DNA of 64,000 bases from Adlercreutzia sp. ZJ141 (GTDB taxonomy: Bacteria > Actinomycetota > Coriobacteriia > Coriobacteriales > Eggerthellaceae). The notes beneath the pieces were generated by a model. The model was not told where the DNA came from. It saw only the letters and a program-made list of their open reading frames with translations, and ran no database searches. Numbering within the stretch: position 1 is the stretch's first letter; each line of letters starts with the position of its first letter. The stretch is from positions 92,442 through 156,441 of the forward strand of contig NZ_JAAKEB010000006.1 of NCBI RefSeq assembly GCF_011038965.1. Direction: 5' to 3'. A program made the translations under genes and the position numbers. Positions 17,556 to 26,341 of this stretch are shown in pieces.

Positions 17556-18494
17556 CTATACCCAATCGCGGCGCATTGCTTCCCATTTCGCATCGCGGCC
17601 GGCCACTACACTGGCAACTTCGTCGTCGGTGAGCGCGCGGAAGCGTCCTTGCCGACGCAGGTAATGCTCGACGCTGCCAAACGCCACTGGATCGGCCTCG
17701 AAGCGCTTTGGGTTGCGGCTCAACTTGAAACTGCCACCCGGCACGCCCGACACGTCCGCACCCTCATACTCAGCCAAATACCACAGCCCGCAGTCGACCA
17801 TTTCCTTCGCGATATCAATGGTGTCGTCCACCGCACAGCCCCAACCCGTCGGACACGGCGCAATCACATGGATGTACTTCGTGCCGCGAATGGAGGCTGC
17901 ACGCTGCACCTTGCGCATGAAATCGGGTAAATACCCGACAGACGCCGTGGCAGCATACGGAATACCATGCGCGGCCACGATTTCGAACATATTCTTCTTC
18001 TGCGTCAGGCACCCGTGCGCATTTTTCCCCGCAGGTGTCGTCGTGGTCTTCGCGCCGAACGGCGTCAGCGACGACTTCTGGATGCCCGTATTCATGTACG
18101 CCTCGTTGTCGTAGCAGATGTACAGGATGTCGTCGTTGCGGTCGATAGCACCCGACAGCGCCTGGATGCCGATATCAGCCGTGCCTCCGTCGCCAGCAAA
18201 GCCCACTACCGTACAATCCTCGAGCTTCTTACCCTGCACGCGCAGCCCTGCCTCGATACCCGACAGCACGGCGGCGGTGGCAGCAAACGGTGTGATGATG
18301 GCATTGGTGGAAAAGCACAGCTGCGGAAAGTTAAAACCCACAGCACTCATGCAGCCCGCTGGCAGCGCCACAACGGCATGTGGCCCAAGCACCTTGAGCG
18401 CCGCACGTACCGCAAGCGATCCGCCGCAACCCGCGCATGCTTTGTGGCCGAAAAACAGCTCGTCATCGGTGATGTTGCGTGCATTGATGGCCAT
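17556..18494 (-). CDS. porB: 2-oxoacid:ferredoxin oxidoreductase, beta (thiamine-diphosphate) subunit
   Basis: 312 residues. Binds thiamine diphosphate and one iron-sulfur cluster. [12 protein letters not shown] near the N-terminus gives two of the cluster cysteines; [12 protein letters not shown] is the TPP/Mg motif with a later conserved [10 protein letters not shown]. The overall pattern is closest to pyruvate:ferredoxin oxidoreductase, but branched-chain or aryl 2-oxoacids cannot be excluded. Its ATG overlaps the alpha stop codon (TAATG), so it is translationally coupled. It is the last gene of the gamma-delta-alpha-beta operon, with leuS downstream. Confidence 0.88.
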   Translation of the reverse strand: MAINARNITDDELFFGHKACAGCGGSLAVRAALKVLGPHAVVALPAGCMSAVGFNFPQLCFSTNAIITPFAATAAVLSGIEAGLRVQGKKLEDCTVVGFAGDGGTADIGIQALSGAIDRNDDILYICYDNEAYMNTGIQKSSLTPFGAKTTTTPAGKNAHGCLTQKKNMFEIVAAHGIPYAATASVGYLPDFMRKVQRAASIRGTKYIHVIAPCPTGWGCAVDDTIDIAKEMVDCGLWYLAEYEGADVSGVPGGSFKLSRNPKRFEADPVAFGSVEHYLRRQGRFRALTDDEVASVVAGRDAKWEAMRRDWV

Positions 18495-19837
18495 TACCGC
18501 ACCTCCGTTTCGCGTACCGAGAAAACCTGCGCTTTGCTGGAGTCGCCGTCGCCATCGCAGCTCGGCGCGGCGCACCCGGCGCCGTTGTCGCGAAGCTCGC
18601 CACCAAGCACTCGACCGCAGCCAGGTTCAGGGTCAAGAGAATCGACACCCAAAAACGTTACACGCGGTAGCTCGGTTGCCGCAGCACGCCCCTGCTCGCG
18701 CACCTGAGCAGCCACGCACTGCAACGCACGAAATATACTCACAACGTGATCTTCCGAAATATTGTCGCCACCCAAGCCACCAATGAAGTTGTACGTAGGA
18801 GCGGTTATCCCCGCCTGTTGCAGCGCCGAATTGACATTTGTGAACACCGTGCCCTCCGCACCGAAGGAGATATCTTTTTCCAGCACGGCCACCGCTTCTG
18901 CACCGTGCAGCGCACGCGCGATCTGACGCGCCGGAAACGGACGCATGTAGCGAATCTTCAGCAAGCCGGCACGCACGCCGCTTGCACGCAAGTGGCTCAC
19001 AACACCACGGGCGAGCCCGGCAACCGACCCGAGCGTAACTAACACCACTTCGGCGTCATCGCAATCAATCGCCTCTATCATGCCTGGGTACCGCCGTCCG
19101 GTAACCTCTTCGAAACGGCGCTCCACAACGGATACCACCTGCGGCACCGCTTCGGCCATATCGCGATGTGCCCAATACTTGTAGTAACGATTGAACTCCG
19201 GACCCGCAGAATACCCCATGTTCACCGGATGGTCGAAATCAAAGCAGTTGCCCGCCGCATCGTACGGAGGCAGAATCGCGTCAGCTTCGCTGGGTTCGGG
19301 AATGTCCACGTTCTCGTACGTATGTGTGAGCGCAAATCCATCAAGGTTTACCATGAACGGCATACGAACACGCATGTCTTCCGCAACAGCGTAGGCCATG
19401 AGCGCCAAATCGAGTGCTTCTTGGTTGTTTTCGGCGTACGCTTGAATCCACCCGTGATCGAGCAGCGCCAGTGAATCGCGCTGGTCGCCGTAGATGTTCC
19501 AGGGCAGTGCCGTTGCTCGGTTGGCGTTCATCATAACAATGGGAAACCGCCCGCCTGCCGCGTAGGTTAGCACCTCGGCCATGTACAACAGCCCTTGGCT
19601 GCTCGTTGCTGTAAACGTTCGGGCACCGGTGGCGGCAGCGCCCATGGCAGCAGACAGAGCCGAATGCTCGGATTCCACATGAATGTACTCGGCGGCAAGC
19701 TGGCCCGATTCCACCATTTCGGACAATCGCTCGACCACCACCGTCTGCGGCGTGATGGGATAGGCGGAAATTACCTGCGGGCGAGCCAGACGCACGCCTT
19801 CAGCAAACGCCTCGTCACCAGAAAGAAAGCGCTTCAT
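18494..19837 (-). CDS. porA: 2-oxoacid:ferredoxin oxidoreductase, alpha subunit
   Basis: 447 residues. Contains the pyrimidine-binding domain (AYPITPQTVVVERL, HVESEHSALSAAMGAA) and the core domain (LVTLGSVAGLARGVV). It pairs with the beta subunit to oxidise a 2-oxoacid to acyl-CoA and CO2 with ferredoxin as acceptor. The last 50 residues are Gly/Asp/Ser-rich and longer than in typical alpha subunits of about 390 residues. It starts directly after the delta stop codon (TAG-ATG) and overlaps the beta start, so expression of the three is tightly linked. Confidence 0.88.
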   Translation of the reverse strand: MKRFLSGDEAFAEGVRLARPQVISAYPITPQTVVVERLSEMVESGQLAAEYIHVESEHSALSAAMGAAATGARTFTATSSQGLLYMAEVLTYAAGGRFPIVMMNANRATALPWNIYGDQRDSLALLDHGWIQAYAENNQEALDLALMAYAVAEDMRVRMPFMVNLDGFALTHTYENVDIPEPSEADAILPPYDAAGNCFDFDHPVNMGYSAGPEFNRYYKYWAHRDMAEAVPQVVSVVERRFEEVTGRRYPGMIEAIDCDDAEVVLVTLGSVAGLARGVVSHLRASGVRAGLLKIRYMRPFPARQIARALHGAEAVAVLEKDISFGAEGTVFTNVNSALQQAGITAPTYNFIGGLGGDNISEDHVVSIFRALQCVAAQVREQGRAAATELPRVTFLGVDSLDPEPGCGRVLGGELRDNGAGCAAPSCDGDGDSSKAQVFSVRETEVR

Positions 19838-20407
19838 CTACTCATTCGCCTCGCTTTCAGGAATCATGCGAAGGGCCCAAAAGCGACACATCCGCACGCA
19901 AATGCCGCAGCCCTTACAGAAGTCGTAATCAACAGCAACACCACCTGGGCTAACCTGCCGACTTGTACCTCCCTGGTCCACATCAGTCAGCGAGGGCGCA
20001 CAGGGTACGTCAGATTGCGGTGAGAGTCCGAGGAAGCGGCCTTCGGGCCGCGACGAGGGATCGGAGCCGCAAGATGGCGTGGCCTGTGCGGCCGCAGCGT
20101 CGGCGAGTTCCGTCGGTCGGCAGACCGACGGAACTCTATAAATAGCGCCATCGGGACAATAGAGATAGCATTGCAGGCAGTTTGTACACTTCTCGGCATC
20201 GATGACGGGGCGTATGTTGCGCCACCCGGCGTTCTTCGCCACCAAGTGGCCCGCCGGATAACACGTAGTACGCGCATACACGGCATGATCTAAGCTCGGT
20301 GGGCAGGCAAGATGCGAACGCAGAACGGGAATATGCTCGCAGGTGCGCACCACATCGCCAACTGGCACATTCGCCGCCGTACCAATGCGAGAAACGTCGT
20401 TGTTCAT
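19838..20407 (-). CDS. porD: 2-oxoacid:ferredoxin oxidoreductase, delta (2[4Fe-4S]) subunit with palindromic insertion
   Basis: 189 residues against the usual 90-105. Two cluster motifs are present: CTNCLQCYLYCP (Cys74, 77, 80, 84) and CKGCGICVRMC (164, 167, 170, 174). The second lacks the usual Pro after its last Cys (CRFW). Between them lie about 60 extra residues (93-153), most of them encoded by the palindromic repeat. An N-terminal extension of about 65 residues with several Cys (23, 35, 49) is also unusual. All eight cluster cysteines survive, so the subunit is probably functional. It overlaps the gamma gene by 4 bases. Confidence 0.85.
   Translation of the reverse strand: MNNDVSRIGTAANVPVGDVVRTCEHIPVLRSHLACPPSLDHAVYARTTCYPAGHLVAKNAGWRNIRPVIDAEKCTNCLQCYLYCPDGAIYRVPSVCRPTELADAAAAQATPSCGSDPSSRPEGRFLGLSPQSDVPCAPSLTDVDQGGTSRQVSPGGVAVDYDFCKGCGICVRMCRFWALRMIPESEANE
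19971..20136 (+). repeat. Palindromic element, copy 2, inside porD
   Basis: About 166 bases matching the leuS element in order and spacing. Hairpin GCGGCC-TTCG-GGCCGC lies at 20036-20051. The closing hairpin is a perfect 14-bp stem (20105-20118 with 20123-20136, loop GGCA). The outer arms GTTCCG/CGGAAC are the same in both copies; the inner stem bases differ but remain paired. Confidence 0.85.
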
Positions 20408-20988
20408 CGGAGTGTTCCTTCCTTGCCATCGACACTACCCTCTCGCATTACACGGCGCGCCTCGTCAACGATACGCTCGTTCTTCTCGTGCAGTTTCGCT
20501 GGCATGTACTGACGAATGGCTTGCTTCACCTCGTCGGCAGAAAGCGTGTTGCCAAGCGCCGAAATGGCTCCTAAGAATACTGTATTAGGAATGGGTCTGC
20601 CAAGCAACGCTTCGGATATCCCGTTCGCGTCGATGGCGATAATGTGGGCGTCCGCCGAGTCTCCGAAGGCGGCAGTCAGATCGACTGCCGAGCGAGCGCT
20701 GTTTACCAGCACGCAACCGCCCGGCTTCACCTCAGCCTGCCATCCGCTCGAAAGCAGCGTTTCGTCCAGATATACCACATAATCGGCGCGCGTGACAGCG
20801 CTGCGGTCGCCAATGGGCGCATCGGACACCTTCGTAAACGCACGCATGGGCGCACCACGCCGCTCCGGCCCAAACGACGGGAACGCTAGCGCATAGCGCC
20901 CTTCACGCAGCGATGACGCTGCGCCCAACAGGCGCGCCGCCGTGAACGCGCCTTGTCCGCCGCGTCCATGCCACAGTATTTCGATCAT
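20404..20988 (-). CDS. porG: 2-oxoacid:ferredoxin oxidoreductase, gamma subunit
   Basis: 194 residues. MIEILWHGRGGQGAFTAARL and PSFGPERRGAP are hallmark motifs of the gamma domain, which binds coenzyme A. It is the first gene of the four-gene operon, running gamma, delta, alpha, beta, the order typical of four-subunit archaeal and Thermotoga-type enzymes. The start at 20988 follows GAGAGGGACG. An upstream in-frame extension to 21183 has no support. Confidence 0.88.
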   Translation of the reverse strand: MIEILWHGRGGQGAFTAARLLGAASSLREGRYALAFPSFGPERRGAPMRAFTKVSDAPIGDRSAVTRADYVVYLDETLLSSGWQAEVKPGGCVLVNSARSAVDLTAAFGDSADAHIIAIDANGISEALLGRPIPNTVFLGAISALGNTLSADEVKQAIRQYMPAKLHEKNERIVDEARRVMREGSVDGKEGTLR

Positions 20989-21144
20989 GCACGTCCCTCT
21001 CTGACGAATAACTCTCATCCAGTTACAGAGAATGCAAGTATACCGCTCCCGCGCTGCTTCAGAAAAAGTCGTCGACAGATGGCTCGCCCTCGCACACCGC
21101 CACCCGCAACCGTCCGAACTGCCCGCGCTTCTAACAACAACAGC

Positions 21145-21171
21145 GGCCCGCCCCCTGCGGGGAGACGGGCC
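21145..21171 (-). terminator. Terminator of the CoA ligase / LysR-domain operon
   Basis: GGCCCG/CGGGCC stem (21145-21150 with 21166-21171) with further CCCC/GGGG pairing inside. On the minus strand it is followed by TGTTGTTGTT. Confidence 0.6.
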
Positions 21172-21218
21172 TCCACATATCACGCGAGCGCGGTACGCAC
21201 GAACCTCGAACCTACCGC

Positions 21219-21872
21219 TTACTCCCGAGCGTAACGCTCCAGGCTCTTCTTCAGGCCACTCACGAAGCGCTCACCAAGTGGGCTTAAGCACGCGCCCTGC
21301 TTCGTAACAATACCTAGGTGCAGCTTCACATCGGTATCAAGCTCAACCGTGGTCAAGCTCGTACCGTCGGCAATGCCCACCAAAATGCCGCTGGTAACCG
21401 TGTAGCCGTTCAGCGCCGTGGCCAGCTCACTTAAGGTAGCGCGGTCGGTGCAGATGATCGTCTTGTCGCGCGCCACGTCCGACAGCGCTTCCTCAAAGAA
21501 CTCCTCTGGCACATCAGCACCCTGATCGAAGCGGATGTAAGGCCAATCCTCCAGATCGTCTAAGGAAAGACGTGACGCATTCGACAGCGGATGGCTTACC
21601 GGCAGCGCCACACGCGGCGCGCTTTTCGCCAGTTCGGTGAATTCCAAACCAGCCTCGGCGATAGCCGCGTCGAGCACCGCTTCCGACGTGGTAGTACGCA
21701 TAATCAGGCCCACTTCGCTCACGCCCGAGGAAACATCGTCGAACACGCCTTGCGTAGTGGTGTCGCGCAGCAGATAGCGGTAAGAATCGCCGCCCGCAGC
21801 CAAAACGGTATGGGCGAACGTTTGGACACCGAACAGGTAGTGCTGTTGGGAAACGGAGAACGCGATAGACAT
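21219..21872 (-). CDS. Stand-alone LysR-type ligand-binding domain without DNA-binding domain
   Basis: 217 residues that align over their length with the effector domain of the divergent LysR at 23599-24525 (SVSQQHYLFGVQTF here, AVSTQHYAFSVQAF there; both have HPL followed by a Leu/Glu-rich segment, and TDRATLSELA here versus SDRGTLSQLL there). No helix-turn-helix precedes it: the ATG overlaps the stop of the CoA ligase (TAATG), with its own AAAGGGGC site. It is therefore a deliberate short gene, translationally coupled, not a truncated reading. Possible roles are ligand sensing, heterodimerisation with the LysR, or ligand sequestration. Confidence 0.85.
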   Translation of the reverse strand: MSIAFSVSQQHYLFGVQTFAHTVLAAGGDSYRYLLRDTTTQGVFDDVSSGVSEVGLIMRTTTSEAVLDAAIAEAGLEFTELAKSAPRVALPVSHPLSNASRLSLDDLEDWPYIRFDQGADVPEEFFEEALSDVARDKTIICTDRATLSELATALNGYTVTSGILVGIADGTSLTTVELDTDVKLHLGIVTKQGACLSPLGERFVSGLKKSLERYARE

Positions 21873-23209
21873 TAGTTGCCCCTTTCGTCGATGAAGCGGG
21901 ATGCCTTGTGCTCGGAAGACGTTCCCAGCTTGCCGGCATCGTACACCAAAACCTTGGCCGGACGCACGCCACAATGGGCCTTCAGCGCCGCCTCTACACG
22001 GCGAGCCACCTCGTCGAAGGGCTCAGCGCTGCCCTGCGCGCGCTCAACCGACACCTCGTACTTCGTGGTGTAGTTCTGATCGTATACACGAATCAGGTAC
22101 TCGCCAGTCAGCCCCTTCTCGGCGCGAACCACGTACTCGACGTCGCTGGGGAATACGTTCACAGCACCCACAATGAACATCTCGTCTTTGCGGCCGGTAA
22201 TGTGAATGCGCGCCAGCGTTCGACCACATTCGCACTTCTCGGTTGACACGTACCCGATATCACCCGTGCGGAAACGAATCATCGGACGAGCCTTCTTCAT
22301 GAGCGTGGTGTACACGAGCTCACCGGTCTTGCCGGGTTCAAGTACCTCCCCAGTTGCCGGGTCAACTGTTTCGACCAGAATTTGGTCTTCCACGATATGC
22401 AGACCATCGTGTGCTTCACACGCCGCGGCGCACGCGCCGTAGATGTCGGACAGACCGAAGAAGTCAACCACCTTCGCGCCCCACAAATTCTCGATAGCCT
22501 CGCGCGTGCTCTTGATGGAACCGCCCGGCTCACCAGCAACGATGATAGTGTGAATGTTGAAGTCGGTGCGCGGGTCGTAGCCCTTTTCCTTGGCCTTTTC
22601 GCCCAAAGTCCACGCATAGCTAGGGCTTGTCCAAATGACCGTCGGCTGGTACTGCTTCAGCACGAACAACAACCGGTCGGACGGCACGGCACCCACCCAA
22701 ATGGCGAGCGCGCCCAAACGTTGCGCGCCGATGACGTCGGGGCCGCCCACGTATAGAGCGAAGTTTAGGCCGTGCACGTAGCGGTCGTTCGGACGCATGC
22801 CCGCCTGCCAGAACAGGCGCGCTTCGGTGTCTTGCCACAGGTCGAAGTCCTCCTGCGTGAACGGCGACACCGTGGGCACGCCGGTTGAGCCCGACGAAGT
22901 TGCCATAAAGATGACGTCTTCCTCAGGAACCGTACACAGCTCACCGAAGAAACTGCCCACATGCTGTGTTTCACGCTCGGTCTTCTTATCGATGAAGGGG
23001 AACTTTGCGATGTCGGCGAGACACGTGATATCCTGCGGCGACACGCCCGCCTCGTCAAACGAGCGCTTGTAGTACGGCGCATTCTCGTAGGCATAGCTCA
23101 CCATGGCTTGCAGGCGCTCAAGTTGCAGCGCCTCAAGCTCTTCGCGCGGCATGCACTCGATTTCCGGGTCGTAGTACTTCTGATCGTACGGAATGTCCTT
23201 CTTTGCCAT
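21872..23209 (-). CDS. Phenylacetate-CoA ligase family enzyme
   Basis: 445 residues. An AMP-forming acyl/aryl-CoA ligase of the PaaK type: SSGSTGVPTVSPFT (adenylate P-loop), FGLSDIYGA, RFRTGDIGY, and the C-terminal ITGRKDEMF hinge followed by an ACT-like lid. It activates phenylacetate or a related aromatic or branched acid to its CoA ester. In anaerobes these genes often travel with 2-oxoacid:ferredoxin oxidoreductases, as here, where both interconvert acids and acyl-CoAs from amino acids. The start at 23209 is at MAKKDIPYDQ; the ribosome site is weak. Confidence 0.87.
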   Translation of the reverse strand: MAKKDIPYDQKYYDPEIECMPREELEALQLERLQAMVSYAYENAPYYKRSFDEAGVSPQDITCLADIAKFPFIDKKTERETQHVGSFFGELCTVPEEDVIFMATSSGSTGVPTVSPFTQEDFDLWQDTEARLFWQAGMRPNDRYVHGLNFALYVGGPDVIGAQRLGALAIWVGAVPSDRLLFVLKQYQPTVIWTSPSYAWTLGEKAKEKGYDPRTDFNIHTIIVAGEPGGSIKSTREAIENLWGAKVVDFFGLSDIYGACAAACEAHDGLHIVEDQILVETVDPATGEVLEPGKTGELVYTTLMKKARPMIRFRTGDIGYVSTEKCECGRTLARIHITGRKDEMFIVGAVNVFPSDVEYVVRAEKGLTGEYLIRVYDQNYTTKYEVSVERAQGSAEPFDEVARRVEAALKAHCGVRPAKVLVYDAGKLGTSSEHKASRFIDERGN

Positions 23210-23455
23210 GTCGGTCGCTTTCTCTCGTATCCTCTTGAAAACAGCACCGCTTATGAAACCATGGCGACACGTATCGATCAACCCTTGGCGTCATTCGATG
23301 TTTTGATGCTTTGTTATCTGTATAATAGATTGCCAGGTGAAATAAAAGACTGAGATGATGTCGCTTCAACTTCTGCCGGAATCCGCCCTTGCAAGAACGA
23401 GTCCTCATCTCGCCTTGCGTTCACCCTTTCTTCGACCCCCTCCCCTTTCACATAC

Positions 23456-23471
23456 CGATAACCTATTATCG
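23456..23471. promoter_or_regulatory. Dyad in the divergent LysR/CoA-ligase control region
   Basis: CGATAA-CCTA-TTATCG, a perfect 6-bp inverted repeat, lies in the 389-base gap between the divergent genes. LysR proteins bind such dyads. It is the best candidate site there, though unproven. A TATAAT lies at about 23319-23324. Confidence 0.4.
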
Positions 23472-23598
23472 CTATATTGTATTGCCACGTTTTCGTTATT
23501 ACCGTTAAGCTATGGAAACACCTCGCGCGTCGCACGCTGCGCAGCGCATTGCCACCGAATCCGATTGTTTACGCCCACTGCTTCAACGGAGGTCCCTC

Positions 23599-24525
23599 AT
23601 GACCCTCACCCAGCTTCGATACCTCATTGCCATCGCCGAGTACGGCTCCATTAACGCCGCCGCCCAAAACCTGTACGCATCGCAGTCGAACCTGTCGACT
23701 GCGATCAAGGAGCTCGAACGCGAGCTGGGCATTAGCATTTTCACGCGCAGTAACCGCGGCGTCACCCTCACCAACGACGGCACCGAGCTTTTGGGTTACG
23801 CCCGCCAGGTCATCGAACAGGCCGACATGTTGGAGGCGCGCTACGCCGGTCAGGACAGCTCGCACGTACGCCTCGCTGTTTCCACACAACACTATGCGTT
23901 CTCGGTGCAGGCGTTTGTGAACGTCATCGAGTCGTGCGAGGGAGAAGACTACGAATTCATCATGCGCGAATGCGCAACGAGCGAGATCATCGATGACGTA
24001 CGGTCGTTTCGCAGCGAAGTGGGTATCTTATATATGGACAGCTTTAATAAGCGTGTCATTCAAAAAGCGCTTGACGATGCCGACGTGGCGTTCTTTCCCC
24101 TGTTCGACGCGAAGGTACACGTATTCGTGGGCGAGCGACACCCACTGGCAAACCACACATCGCTAACTCCCGAAGACTTAGAGCCGTACCCGCGCTACTC
24201 ATTCGAGCAGGGTTCCATGAACTCGTTTTACTACGCAGAAGAGCCACTGTCATACCTGCCACATTCCCGCAACATCCGCATCTCCGACCGCGGCACCCTT
24301 TCACAGCTGCTTTCGAGTCACAACGGCTACACGCTGTCAACCGGCGTGCTTTCAGGAGAAATGACATCGGGAATCAGCCGTATTCCGCTTACCTGCGACG
24401 AAGTGATGCAGGTCGGCTACATCATGCACAACGAGCGCAAGCCACATGCCCTGCTTCGCAGCTACTTGTCGGAACTACACCGCATCATTGAAGCGAACCC
24501 CACTGTCACGCACTATTTGGGGTAA
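23599..24525 (+). CDS. LysR-family transcriptional regulator
   Basis: 308 residues. The N-terminal winged helix-turn-helix (MTLTQLRYLIAIAEYGSI, then ASQSNLSTAIKELERELG) is followed by a periplasmic-binding-like effector domain. It faces the CoA ligase operon and is its likely regulator. Its effector domain is the nearest relative in the window of the stand-alone domain at 21219-21872. The start at 23599 has GGAGGT upstream; an ATG at 23512 lacks a site. Confidence 0.9.
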   Translation: MTLTQLRYLIAIAEYGSINAAAQNLYASQSNLSTAIKELERELGISIFTRSNRGVTLTNDGTELLGYARQVIEQADMLEARYAGQDSSHVRLAVSTQHYAFSVQAFVNVIESCEGEDYEFIMRECATSEIIDDVRSFRSEVGILYMDSFNKRVIQKALDDADVAFFPLFDAKVHVFVGERHPLANHTSLTPEDLEPYPRYSFEQGSMNSFYYAEEPLSYLPHSRNIRISDRGTLSQLLSSHNGYTLSTGVLSGEMTSGISRIPLTCDEVMQVGYIMHNERKPHALLRSYLSELHRIIEANPTVTHYLG

Positions 24526-24623
24526 GTTGAAACGCAGCGGCACTCCACAGTTATGGGAAAGCGTTAAAGCGGAGAATAAACCGCCGCATTCTATAGGTTG
24601 AAACAAGCGGCACCCCGCAGTTA
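24526..24623. repeat. Imperfect 28-base direct repeat
   Basis: GTTGAAACGCAGCGGCACTC (24526-24545, continuing to 24553) recurs as GTTGAAACAAGCGGCACCCC (24597-24616, continuing to 24623), both ending in CAGTTA. The second copy forms the left arm of the guaB terminator, so this may be a duplicated terminator fragment. Confidence 0.6.
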
Positions 24624-24635
24624 AGGGGTGCCGCT
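24606..24635 (-). terminator. Terminator of guaB
   Basis: Perfect 11-bp stem AGCGGCACCCC/GGGGTGCCGCT, loop of 8. On the minus strand it is followed by TGTTTCAA. Confidence 0.8.
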
Positions 24636-24656
24636 ATACATCGTTATTGTTCGATA

Positions 24657-26177
24657 TTATCGCGCGTTACTCACGTACGGCGCTTTGTCCTTCAGCAGCA
24701 CGTCATGTGCACCGCCCTCAACAATAGATGTTGACGACACGAGCGTTAGTTTTGCCTTCTGCTGGAATTCAGGAATGGTAAGCGCACCACAGTTGCACAT
24801 GGTCGACTTCAGCTTCAGCAGTGTGACATCCATGTTATCCTTCAGGCTGCCGGCGTAGGGTACGTACGAGTCAACACCCTCTTCGAACGACAGCGCCTTC
24901 TTCTTGCCGCCCAAATCGTAGCGCCCCCAGTTGCGTGCACGCGCAGAGCCTTCGCCCCAGTATTCCTTCATGTAGGTGCCGTTGACCATCACCTTAGCAG
25001 ACGGGCTTTCGTCAAAGCGGGCGAAGTAGCGACCCAGCATCACGAAATCGGCACCCATGGCAAGCGCCAGCGAAATATGATGGTCATACACGATGCCACC
25101 ATCGGAGCAGATAGGCACGTACACACCCGTCTCCTTGAAGTAGGCATCGCGAGCCTTGGCAACCTCGATGGTGGCAGTTGCCTGGCCGCGGCCGATGCCC
25201 TTCGTCTCGCGGGTAATGCAGATGGAACCGCCACCGATGCCAATCTTCACGAAGTCGGCACCTGCGTCGGCCAAGAAGCGGAAGCCTTCGTCGTCAACGA
25301 CGTTACCAGCGCCAATCTTCACGGTGTCGCCGTAATTCTCGCGTACCCACTCGATAGTCATCTTCTGCCAGTCGGAATAACCCTCGGAACTGTCGATGCA
25401 GATCACGTCGACGCCGGCCTCCACCAGCGCCGGAACGCGCTCGGCATAGTCGCGCGAGTTGATACCCGCACCCACCATGTAGCGCTTCTGTGAGTCGAGC
25501 ATCTCGTTGGGGTTCGACTTGTGTGAATCGTAGTCCTTACGGAACACCATATACTTCAGACAGTCGTTCTCATCAACCACGGGAAGCGAGTTCAGCTTGT
25601 GATCCCAAATGATATCGTTGGCAGCCTTCAGCGTGGTATCGGCCGGTGCCACGATCAGCTTTTCGCGCGGAGTCATGAAATTGGCAACCTTCTCGTCTAA
25701 GCTCATGCGCGAAAGACGGTAGTCACGCTCAGTTACAATACCCAACAGCTTGCCGTTGGATTTTGCGCCCACGGTAACCGGCATGGTAGAGTGTCCCAGC
25801 CGCTCCTTCAGCTCCACAACATCGGCTAAGGTCATGTCGGGCGACAGGTTCGCATCGCTTTCCACGAAGCCGGCTTTGTGGTCTTTAACGCGCTTCACCA
25901 TGGCAGCCTCATCCTCAATAGACTGGTTGCCATAGATGAACGACAAGCCGCCTTCGGTCGCCAACGCCACCGCCATGTGATCATCCGACACGGCAGCCAT
26001 GATGGCGCTCACCATGGGTGTATTCAGCGACAGCGGGCATTCCTCTTCGGCGGGGCGATACTTCACCAGCGGCGTTTTCAAGCTGACTGCAGTCGGAACG
26101 CACGTGGAAGGAGTGTGCCCCGGAACGAGCAGATACTCATTAAATGTACGGGACGGCTCTTCGAAATAGTAGGCCAT
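24657..26177 (-). CDS. guaB: IMP dehydrogenase, protozoan-like type
   Basis: 506 residues. Oxidises IMP to XMP, the first committed step to GTP. The catalytic loop reads [20 protein letters not shown], with Gly where most bacterial enzymes have Pro and an Ile after the catalytic Cys. Together with [24 protein letters not shown] and the Cys-rich [13 protein letters not shown], this matches the IMPDH known from Tritrichomonas and relatives, thought to have been acquired from bacteria. A CBS pair (about residues 100-220) is present. The start at 26177 follows GAAGGAGATCTC. Transcribed alone. Confidence 0.93.
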   Translation of the reverse strand: MAYYFEEPSRTFNEYLLVPGHTPSTCVPTAVSLKTPLVKYRPAEEECPLSLNTPMVSAIMAAVSDDHMAVALATEGGLSFIYGNQSIEDEAAMVKRVKDHKAGFVESDANLSPDMTLADVVELKERLGHSTMPVTVGAKSNGKLLGIVTERDYRLSRMSLDEKVANFMTPREKLIVAPADTTLKAANDIIWDHKLNSLPVVDENDCLKYMVFRKDYDSHKSNPNEMLDSQKRYMVGAGINSRDYAERVPALVEAGVDVICIDSSEGYSDWQKMTIEWVRENYGDTVKIGAGNVVDDEGFRFLADAGADFVKIGIGGGSICITRETKGIGRGQATATIEVAKARDAYFKETGVYVPICSDGGIVYDHHISLALAMGADFVMLGRYFARFDESPSAKVMVNGTYMKEYWGEGSARARNWGRYDLGGKKKALSFEEGVDSYVPYAGSLKDNMDVTLLKLKSTMCNCGALTIPEFQQKAKLTLVSSTSIVEGGAHDVLLKDKAPYVSNAR

Positions 26178-26273
26178 GAGATCTCCTTCTTCACTCGGCA
26201 CGATGGATGAACGAATATCGCGCTATTGTACTACGCAAAGCACGGGAATACCTGGCGCAGTCCCGCACACGGC

Positions 26274-26302
26274 AAAAAAGAACGGGCCCGAATGGACCCG
26301 TT
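26274..26302 (-). terminator. Terminator of rubrerythrin
   Basis: AACGGGCC/GGACCCGTT stem (26281-26288 with 26294-26302), followed on the minus strand by TTCTTTTTTG. Confidence 0.85.
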
Positions 26303-26341
26303 CGTCACACGCGATGGTGCTGTTCTGCGATTCCGCACAGC

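Noticed and set aside
18494..18660. GC-rich C-terminal part of porA as another copy of the palindromic element
   Set aside because: It has local inverted repeats but none of the shared blocks or hairpin order of the two true copies.
21872..21974. Longer start for the LysR ligand domain that would add an N-terminal DNA-binding region
   Set aside because: The upstream extension overlaps the ligase gene in another frame and has no helix-turn-helix pattern; the TAATG start has its own ribosome site.
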